A stretch of DNA of 64,000 nt from an uncultured Clostridium sp. (GTDB taxonomy: Bacteria; Bacillota; Clostridia; TANB77; CAG-508): positions 37,492-101,491 of the forward strand of contig USFW01000002.1 in the NCBI GenBank assembly GCA_900553985.1, written 5' to 3'. Each line of letters begins with the position of its first letter. Within the stretch, counting starts at the first letter, position 1. Position numbers and translations under genes: made by a program. This document shows, one piece after another, positions 57,231 through 64,000 of this stretch. The notes below the pieces were generated by a model, which had not been told where the DNA came from, ran no database searches, and was given only the letters and a program-made list of their open reading frames with translations.

Positions 57231-57266
57231 TTTCCTAATCTCCCTTCTATTGATTTTATCATTTTA

Positions 57267-58148
57267 CTATTTTATAATTTCATAAAAATTCTTTAATTGG
57301 TATCCATTATCTTCTAAATATTGTATTATTTGTGGTAATGCTTCTGCTGTTGCTTTCTTAGCTTGAGCATCATGCATTAATATTACAACACTATTTTTAT
57401 TTCCTACAGTTTCTTGTAATCTTTGCATTTCAAATTCTATTGTTGGATTTCCCGTTTCAGCATCTCCATTTAATGCATTCCAGTCTATATGCAATATATC
57501 ATTTTCATTTAATAATTGATTTGCTTGCCTTTTAATTTCTGCATATTTTCCACCAACTAATCCTCCTGGAAATCTAAATAAATGTGAGTTATATTCATTT
57601 TCTCCTATTGCTTTTTTTACTGAATCTTCACATTGATTGTATTCATCTAGTACAGATTGTGGTGATTGATATATTGAAGAATATATATGTGAATAGCCAT
57701 GATTAGCTATATAATGACCTTCTTCATATATTCTCTTTACTGTTTGTGGATATTTATCAACATTTACTCCTAAAACAAAAAAAGTTGCTGGTACATTTTC
57801 TTGTTTTAATATATCTAATATATCTGATGTATTTGAAGATGGACCATCATCAAATGTTAAAAATGCTCTTTTTATTTCAGACTTATAGATATTATCTATA
57901 TTACTTCTTCCTGCATTTGTTAGTTTAGGTAATTTTTCTTGTCTTTTTTTCTCAATTTCTTCTTGCTTCTTTTTTTGCTCTTCCTTTAAAATTGATAATT
58001 GTTTTTCATATTCTTTATACACTTTATAATTATTTGACATATCTATTATATTTTTTGTTATAAAAATCAAACAAACTATTATTATTAAAATCATTACTAC
58101 TAAAATTATTTTATTTCTATTTATTCTAGATTTTGGTTGTAATATCAT
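57267..58148 (-). CDS. Membrane-anchored polysaccharide deacetylase
   Basis: 293 residues. One N-terminal membrane segment (IILVVMILIIIVCLIFITKN), a coiled stretch, then a NodB domain: LTFDDGPSSNT, NHGYSHIYSS (metal-binding His), FRFPGG and MHDAQAKKAT. It likely removes acetyl groups from peptidoglycan amino sugars, which affects lysozyme resistance. The start at 58148 follows GAGGATAATTAT. Confidence 0.9.
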   Translation of the reverse strand: MILQPKSRINRNKIILVVMILIIIVCLIFITKNIIDMSNNYKVYKEYEKQLSILKEEQKKKQEEIEKKRQEKLPKLTNAGRSNIDNIYKSEIKRAFLTFDDGPSSNTSDILDILKQENVPATFFVLGVNVDKYPQTVKRIYEEGHYIANHGYSHIYSSIYQSPQSVLDEYNQCEDSVKKAIGENEYNSHLFRFPGGLVGGKYAEIKRQANQLLNENDILHIDWNALNGDAETGNPTIEFEMQRLQETVGNKNSVVILMHDAQAKKATAEALPQIIQYLEDNGYQLKNFYEIIK

Positions 58149-58319
58149 ATAATTATCCTCTTTTTTACACATTTTATATCCTTTTCTTTTTTACTTATTA
58201 TATACCATAATTCTACATTTTAATAGTTATTTTTTAAAAACTTTAAAAATTTATTTAATTTTTAAAGTTGATGAAGTTAAAGTTCATAATTACCAGAGAT
58301 AATTTCGGGGTTGAAGAAA

Positions 58320-58428
58320 AGATGATTTTGGGGTCGGAGACAAAAATCATGGTAAATTTTCAAATAATTATTTTTATTTATTTGGAATTATATAACCATG
58401 ATTTTTGTCTCCGACCCCAAAATCATCT
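58320..58428. repeat. Perfect 34-bp inverted repeat, GC-rich
   Basis: Arms at 58320-58353 and 58395-58428 are exact reverse complements; each contains TTTTGGGGTCGGAGACAAA or its complement. The loop is 41 bases of AT-rich DNA. The arms are far richer in GC than the surroundings. A long RNA hairpin would form downstream of metG. Confidence 0.9.
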
Positions 58429-58500
58429 CGCCCCCGAAATCACCTCGAACCCCGGATCACCTCGCACCCGAAATCATCTTCTCTCTGACCCCAAATCAGC
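58411..58500. repeat. Degenerate 15-18 base repeats after the inverted repeat
   Basis: About five tandem, related units: ACCCCAAAATCATCTCG, CCCCGAAATCACCTCG, CCCCGGATCACCTCG, ACCCGAAATCATCTTC, ACCCCAAATCAGC. The related opposite-strand form AATTTCGGGGTTGAAG lies at about 58301. The GC content is unlike the region, so it is a dispersed repeat family or a mobile hairpin element. Confidence 0.75.
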
Positions 58501-58505
58501 TTTTC

Positions 58506-60080
58506 TTATTTTTTCATAATAGATTTTAAATATTCAACTTCTTTTTCCATATTCAATCTCATAAATATAGGTTCACCTTTTTCTATAACTTTTAAGTTTT
58601 CTAATTTATCATAATCATTTATAGTACTCCAACTTTTTAAATCTTCCTCTTTTATTCCTATTTGTCTAAAAATATTTTCTGCTGTTTCTGTCATAAATGG
58701 TCTAATTAATATTGCAATTTTTCTCAAGTTTTCTATTAAGTGATACATTGAAGACTCTAATTCTTCTGTTTTTTCTTCTTTTGCTAAAGCCCATGGCATT
58801 GTTTCATCAATGTATTTATTAGTTCTTGATACTAAATTCCATATTTCTTGAATACTATTTGCTATTTCATAATTATTAAATTTTTCTTCAAATTTTTGTA
58901 TTTGTTCAAGGCAATTTTTTTCAATTTCTTTATCTACTTCGTTTGGTGTTCCATTATATTTAGGCACTCTTCCTTCAAAGTATTTATTTACCATTGAAAC
59001 TGTTCTATTTAATAAATTACTTAAATCATTACATAAGTCAAAATTATATCTTTCTACAAATGCTTCTGGTGAGAATATTCCATCTTGTGAAACTTGCACT
59101 TCTCTTAATAGGAAATATTTTGTTGCATCTATTCCATATCTATCAATTAAAGTTTCTGGATAAATAACATTTCCTTTAGATTTTGACATTTTACCATCTT
59201 TCATCATTATCCAGTTGTGCACTAATATAGTTTTTGGTAAAGGTAAGTCTAATGCCATTAAGAATATAGGCCAATATATTAGGTGGAATCTTGCTATATC
59301 TTTCCCAACAATTTGTAAATCTGCTGGCCAATATTTCTTAAATAATGTATCATCATCTGACATATATCCTAAAGCTGTTATATAATTTGTTAATGCATCT
59401 AGCCATACATATATTACATGTTTTGGGTCTTTTAATACTTTTATTCCCCAATCAAATGATGTTCTTGTAATACATAAATCTTCTAAACCTGGTTTTATGA
59501 AGTTATTTATCATTTCATTTTTTCTATATTCTGGTTTTATAAAATCAGTATTTTCTTCATAATATTTTAATAATCTACCTGCATATTTTTTCATATTGAA
59601 GAAATATGATTCTTCTTTCATTCTCTTTACATCTCTTCCACAGTCAGGACATTTTCCATCAACTAATTGTGTTTCTGTAAAATATGTTTCACAAGGTACA
59701 CAGTACCAACCTTCATATTCTCCCTTGTAAATATCTCCTTGCTCCATAAATTTATCAAAAATTTTTTGCACTACTTTTTCATGTCTTTCTTCTGTTGTTT
59801 GAATAAAATCATCATATTGTATATCCATCTTTTGCCACAATTCTTTTGCTTGTTTTGCCATTTTATCTACATATTGTTTTGGTGTTTCTCCGTTTTTTTC
59901 TGCTACTTCTTGTATTTTTTGTCCATGTTCATCTGTACCTGTTAATAAATATGTGTCTTCTCCTTTAAATTTATGATATTTTTTTATAGTATCTGCTAAT
60001 ACTGTTGTATATGCTGTTCCTATATGAAATTTACCACTTGGATAGTATATTGGTGTAGTTATATAAAATTTTTTATTCAA
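58506..60080 (-). CDS. metG: Methionyl-tRNA synthetase
   Basis: About 525 residues. HIGH-type motif KFHIGTAYTT, zinc knuckle CVPCETYF ... CPDCGRD, and KMSKSKGN motif (KDGKMSKSKGNVIYP). It lacks the C-terminal tRNA-binding extension of longer forms. A TTG at 60080 is 9 bases from GGGAG and gives the family's normal start MNKKFYITTP; the ATG at 60089 touches the ribosome site. It charges tRNA-Met. Confidence 0.95.
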   Translation of the reverse strand: MNKKFYITTPIYYPSGKFHIGTAYTTVLADTIKKYHKFKGEDTYLLTGTDEHGQKIQEVAEKNGETPKQYVDKMAKQAKELWQKMDIQYDDFIQTTEERHEKVVQKIFDKFMEQGDIYKGEYEGWYCVPCETYFTETQLVDGKCPDCGRDVKRMKEESYFFNMKKYAGRLLKYYEENTDFIKPEYRKNEMINNFIKPGLEDLCITRTSFDWGIKVLKDPKHVIYVWLDALTNYITALGYMSDDDTLFKKYWPADLQIVGKDIARFHLIYWPIFLMALDLPLPKTILVHNWIMMKDGKMSKSKGNVIYPETLIDRYGIDATKYFLLREVQVSQDGIFSPEAFVERYNFDLCNDLSNLLNRTVSMVNKYFEGRVPKYNGTPNEVDKEIEKNCLEQIQKFEEKFNNYEIANSIQEIWNLVSRTNKYIDETMPWALAKEEKTEELESSMYHLIENLRKIAILIRPFMTETAENIFRQIGIKEEDLKSWSTINDYDKLENLKVIEKGEPIFMRLNMEKEVEYLKSIMKK

Positions 60081-60183
60081 AAGTATCATCTCCCTTGTTT
60101 ATTCTAAATTATATTAGTTATATTACCATAAATAAATAAAAAAGTCCATTTTTTGTATAAAGTTTATACTAACTATAAATCTT

Positions 60184-60213
60184 AAGCTATTCTACAGATT
60201 TATAGAATAGCTT
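60184..60213 (-). terminator. Hairpin after the penicillin-binding protein gene
   Basis: AAGCTATTCTA pairs perfectly with TAGAATAGCTT around an 8-base loop. T runs are weak on the minus strand, so it may be only a partial terminator. Confidence 0.55.
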
Positions 60214-60223
60214 TTATATAAAT

Positions 60224-62255
60224 TTATTCAAATAAAGTTCTTATTTTCTTTATTACATAATGGCTTCCACCTTCAGCATGGCCTTGCTCATTTTCAACCA
60301 TTCCAATGATTATTTTATCACTTTGACCTTGATTTGTTGTAAAACAATTAAACCAACCTAATGTTCCACTTGTATTATCATTTTTATCAACTTTTAATTC
60401 TGCTGTTCCAGTCTTTCCTCCTATTGTTATCCCATTATCTAACTTCATATCATGAGCTGTTCCTGAAGGATTTTCTACAACTTGTATTAAGTCTTCTTTT
60501 ATTATATTTGCTGCTTCACTAGAAAAAGCATTTTCTATTAATATTTCTCCTTCATTTCCTTCTTTATATTCAATATATGGTTTTAACATATTTCCGTCAT
60601 TTAAAAAGCTTGAATAGATTGATGCCATATGTATTGGATTTACTAATATATTTCCTTGTCCAAATCCTGAATCTGCTAATTTTCCTTCTGTATCTATTCC
60701 CTCTGAGTTTGAAAATTGTGATTTTGCTAATTGCAATGGAAATTCTATTTCTTGGTTAAATCCTATTTTATTTAAACTTTGTGTAAATAAACTTGAACCT
60801 AATCTTAGCGCAACTTGTGCAAAATATATATTATCTGAATACATCAATGCATTTTGTAAGTTTTTAGCTCCATTATATCCTGTTAAAGTTGTTACTTTAT
60901 AATCTCCCCAACTAGAATCTTTTTGCCAACTTGTCCCATTATATCCTAAATCTTCATTTGCTGTAATTTTATTATTTGTTAATCCTATTGCTCCTGTTAT
61001 TGGTTTAAATGTTGAACCTGGGCAATATTTTTGTATAAATCTATTATATAATGGTTTAGATTTATCATTATTTAATTCTTCCCATTTAACATTTGTCATT
61101 CCTAAAGAAAAATCATTTGAATCAAATGTTGGTGTACTTACCAATGCCAATAGCTCTCCTGTATGTGGTTGCATTACTACAAATAAACCTTTGTCATCTT
61201 TTAATTGTTCATATAACCTTTTTTGTATATCACTGTCTATTGTTAATTTTATATTTTCACCATCTTTTTGCTCTTGTCTTGCTATTTCTTTAACTGTTTT
61301 TCCTTCTTCATTTACAATATATATTTTCACCCCATTTTGTGCTCTTAACCTATCTTCATAAGCTAATTCTAAACCAGATTTTCCTATTAAACTTGTTGAA
61401 GTATATCCTTTATCTGCATATTTTTTTAATTCTTCTTCAGTTATTGTTTGAACATATCCTATTAAATGTCCTGCTTCTTCTCCTAGTTTATATACTCTTC
61501 CGTCTACATCATTTATTAAAACTCCGGGAATTTGTAGTAATTCATCTTTTAATTGTGTGTTTTCCTTAGATACCTTTTTTAGTGGTACAAAAGTATCTTC
61601 TTTAACATATGATTTTGATAATTCACTATTTATATATTCTGTTGAAACACCTAAAATCTGTGAAATTTTACTTATATTTTCTTCTTTATTTTCTCCTAAT
61701 TTTCCGTGGCACAATTCCTACTGAAGAAACCTTACCATCGTATGCTATTAGGTTTTCTCCTCTGTCTAATATTGAGCCTCTTTTACCTTTTAAGGTTTCT
61801 ACTTTTACTTTGTATTCGTCTTTTAACTCTGGAAATATTAATTCTGATTTCCAATCTAATTTATAAGCCTTTTCTTCTTTAGTAAAAGATACATTATTTG
61901 AGAATTTTACTGTACCTGCTGAAGTTAATAATTCCTCGTCATATGAAATGTTTTCTTTTTTATTTTCTTTTGTTTTTTCGTTAACATTTATTTTTGTAAT
62001 TTTTCCGTCTATTCCCTCATAAATATTTTTATTTCTCTTTACAAATTCCTCTTTACTTATTTCACCCTTTGAAGTAGTACTTATCATTTCATACATTTCA
62101 TCATATTTTTTATCATTTATTAATGCAAAATATTTATTTAAAACTTCTTCTGGTTTTTCTTTTGGCATATTTCCTATAACGATTCCTACAATTATTGCTA
62201 TGGCTATTAATACAATTACTGTTATGGAAATTATTAATACTTTTTTATCTTTCAT
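60224..62255 (-). CDS. Class B penicillin-binding protein (MecA_N type), read through a +1 shift at CGG
   Basis: A cell-wall transpeptidase of 676 residues after repair. Membrane segment at residues 5-25, NTF2-like MecA_N domain, then RGSILDRGENLIAYDGKVSS. At GIVP the codon CGG (61706-61704) begins a tail of 6 residues and a stop; skipping the C gives GKLGENKEENISKISQILGV and the rest. The transpeptidase motifs are all present: STFKPITG (active Ser), YSDN and GGKTGTAEL. The ATG within the second frame (61714) lacks a ribosome site. A split pseudogene is unlikely, as both parts are undamaged. Confidence 0.9.
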
Positions 62256-62368
62256 ACTACATTCCTCCAATTAAGGAAATCCATCTTAATACATTATTTA
62301 CAAAATTCGTATATTATTAAAACTTTTCCTTTTATTTTCATATATGGCATTCAATATTGTTATATTTT

Positions 62369-63244
62369 TTATATAATAAATTTAATAATTTGTTCAGCTA
62401 GTTCCTCTTCTCTATTTTCATAGCCATGATTTGCTCCATCAATATAGTCTATATCTTTATTTTCATTTTTTAGTATATTATTCACTATATCGACTAACTC
62501 TTCAGCTCTTTGTAATATCATTTCATTGTCATTTCCCCATCTCATAAATAATGGAACATCAATATTATTTAATTTTTCAAGTTTTGTATCTCTTCCATAA
62601 CCTGCAAAGTCTATTTCTTTATTATCTCTAGCATATCTTAAAAATGTTTTTACACTTATAGGATGTATAAAAGATTCTTTTGGCATTAATTCATTTGGCT
62701 TGTTTTGTTTTTCTTGTTCTTCTGCATATTCTAAATATTTGTTAAAATTCTCTCTTAGATAAAATTTTAAAGTTTGTGGAATATCAACCAATGATAGTAA
62801 AATTACTCCCTTTACCATATTTATTAAATCATCTTGTTCTTCTTTTAACTCATTGTATGAATATACTATTTTAGTACACCCTAAACTATGTCCTTGTAAA
62901 TATATTTCTTCATATCCTAATTCTTTTAATTTTATCATTGCTCCTACTATATCTTCATATCCTTCTGTTACATCTTCAAAAGATGTTCCCATTATAAATT
63001 TTTCTTTTTTTCCTTCTATATTTCTTCTTGTATATTTTACTAATTCGCTTCCTCTATTATTAAAACAAAAATAATCTATATTATTTTCATTTGCTTTTTT
63101 GGATATTACTTGATCTCTTTTTTTCATACAATTAGAACTCATACCATGAACTGCCAAAATAACTTTATTAGTTCTTTCTTTTGATTTGTATAATAATCCA
63201 TCTAATATAATTCCATCAGTTGCTAAAAACTCTATTTGTTCCAT
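62369..63244 (-). CDS. Alpha/beta hydrolase
   Basis: 291 residues. AVHGMSSNCMKK (oxyanion region), YLQGHSLGCTK (nucleophile elbow with Ser), MRWGNDNEMI (acid) and GANHGYENREEEL (catalytic His) trace the hydrolase fold. It resembles esterase/DUF1749-like enzymes; the substrate is unknown. It lies 22 bases after thioredoxin and may be co-transcribed. Confidence 0.85.
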   Translation of the reverse strand: MEQIEFLATDGIILDGLLYKSKERTNKVILAVHGMSSNCMKKRDQVISKKANENNIDYFCFNNRGSELVKYTRRNIEGKKEKFIMGTSFEDVTEGYEDIVGAMIKLKELGYEEIYLQGHSLGCTKIVYSYNELKEEQDDLINMVKGVILLSLVDIPQTLKFYLRENFNKYLEYAEEQEKQNKPNELMPKESFIHPISVKTFLRYARDNKEIDFAGYGRDTKLEKLNNIDVPLFMRWGNDNEMILQRAEELVDIVNNILKNENKDIDYIDGANHGYENREEELAEQIIKFII

Positions 63245-63266
63245 ATATTATCACCACCCACATTAC

Positions 63267-63566
63267 TTATTTTAAGCTTTCTAATATTTCATTTTTATCT
63301 GTTACCCCTAAAAATGTTTTTACTGGCATTCCATTTTTAAATATTATTATTGTAGGGATGCTCATTACATCATATTTAATTGCTAATTCTTGATTTTCAT
63401 CTACATTAACCTTTCCAACTTTTACACTGTCTTGTAATTCCTCTGCAATTTCATCTATTATTGGTGACATCATTCTACATGGACCACACCAGTCAGCATA
63501 AAAATCTACTAAAACGATACCGCTAGCAATTGCGTTATCAAATTCATTACTATTTAAAATTTTCAT
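63267..63566 (-). CDS. trxA: Thioredoxin
   Basis: 99 residues with DFYADWCGPCRMMSPIIDEI (active WCGPC), the cis-Pro in MSIPTIIIF and the C-terminal helix. It reduces disulfides in the cytoplasm. Start chosen for GAGGTGATAAAA. Confidence 0.96.
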   Translation of the reverse strand: MKILNSNEFDNAIASGIVLVDFYADWCGPCRMMSPIIDEIAEELQDSVKVGKVNVDENQELAIKYDVMSIPTIIIFKNGMPVKTFLGVTDKNEILESLK

Positions 63567-63612
63567 TTTTATCACCTCATTAACATTATGCCTAATCTAT
63601 AAATAATTACAA

Positions 63613-64000
63613 CTAATTTGCTTTAATTTTATCATATTCTTGTAAAGCAAGCGACATTGGGTCATTATCGTCAAAAGAAATCGAATCACCTTGATAACTT
63701 TCACTACCATCATTAGAACGCTTAAATCTAGTAATTTGACCCGGATTATCATAGTCAACTTTTAATAATAAATTAGGGTTATTTTCAAACTCCGACAGCT
63801 TTCTTTGAAGAATATTTTTAAATAATAGAATATCATTTTCTGTTCTAATTTCATTCTCACTTTCACCCGGCAATGCATAAGTAAGATATTGATATGTGTC
63901 AAGCTTATTAATAATATAATAATAATTATCAAACCAACTTTTTAAAAGTGCCGCATCTAACTTTTTGATTACCATTAAATATTCTTGATCTGAAATTTCA
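63613..64000 (-). CDS. Unknown protein, partial at the window edge
   Basis: The frame is open to the window end (EISDQEYLMVIKKLDAALLK), and the first internal ATG at 63975 lacks a ribosome site, so the gene most likely continues beyond. The visible 129 residues are helical and end in an acidic tail (YQGDSISFDDNDPMSLALQE). Codon use is less AT-biased than its neighbours (CTG, TCG, CCG). No family recognised. Confidence 0.5.
   Translation of the reverse strand, partial: EISDQEYLMVIKKLDAALLKSWFDNYYYIINKLDTYQYLTYALPGESENEIRTENDILLFKNILQRKLSEFENNPNLLLKVDYDNPGQITRFKRSNDGSESYQGDSISFDDNDPMSLALQEYDKIKAN

Noticed and set aside
58268..58519. 83-residue plus-strand ORF over the inverted repeat
   Set aside because: It has no ribosome site, and its content only reflects the repeats.
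60224..61714. Stand-alone penicillin-binding protein starting at MCHGKLG
   Set aside because: The start lacks a ribosome site and would lose the membrane anchor and MecA_N domain.

Overview
The window is AT-rich DNA from a bacterium of the Clostridia type. The evidence is low GC, AGGAGG-type ribosome binding sites, a spoIIP sporulation gene, and a PerR/rubrerythrin pair typical of anaerobes. It looks like an uncultured gut-type lineage, but I cannot name the species. Most genes lie on the minus strand.

Layout. (1) 1-7.6 kb, host core: spoIIP (runs off the window), dnaE, a small unknown gene, rubrerythrin and perR, a DUF2442 gene with a broken DUF4160 partner, and a DUF6774 gene. (2) 7.8-16.2 kb, accessory island: a two-gene CBASS defence module (CD-NTase plus S-4TM membrane effector), a small hydrophobic peptide gene between inverted repeats, and an integrative mobilizable element with cargo genes, a MobV-type relaxase, an oriT-like region and a large serine recombinase. 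(3) 16,297-54,725, a complete siphovirus-type prophage in the 3' end of tRNA-Leu(CAA), bounded by a 15-bp repeat. From left to right it holds lysogenic genes, a lysis module, baseplate, tape measure, an embedded moron, tail and head genes, portal, terminase, a long early region with a tRNA-Thr and a Tad2 anti-defence gene, recombination genes, a CI/Cro switch with visible operators, and a tyrosine integrase. (4) 54.7-64 kb, host core again: tRNA-Leu, a large coiled-coil protein, a polysaccharide deacetylase, metG, a MecA_N-type penicillin-binding protein, an alpha/beta hydrolase, thioredoxin and a partial unknown gene.

Main discovery. Scanning both strands by eye, I found eight in-frame CGG codons in credible genes of the whole window. 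At six of them (spoIIP, the penicillin-binding protein, tape measure, baseplate protein, NinB-like protein, and a YopX-neighbour protein) the reading frame breaks exactly at CGG. In all six it is restored by skipping the C and reading the following GGN as glycine. Each repaired protein is full length with a sensible glycine at the junction. A seventh CGG gives an immediate stop after the shift. The eighth, in a small gene of unusual codon use, does not fit. CGG triplets out of frame are common. The simplest reading is that this lineage cannot decode CGG as arginine and that CGGN is read as one glycine with a +1 shift, in both chromosome and prophage. The codons before CGG are all different, which argues against ordinary P-site slippage and for an A-site event such as a four-base-reading tRNA. 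This is separate from the classical -1 frameshift (A AAG GGT) in the tail chaperone gene, which is also present.

The prophage carries Tad2, a sponge protein for cyclic nucleotide immune signals, next to a host that carries CBASS. Its switch uses repeated ACGG-N5-CCGT operators sitting in the promoter spacers.
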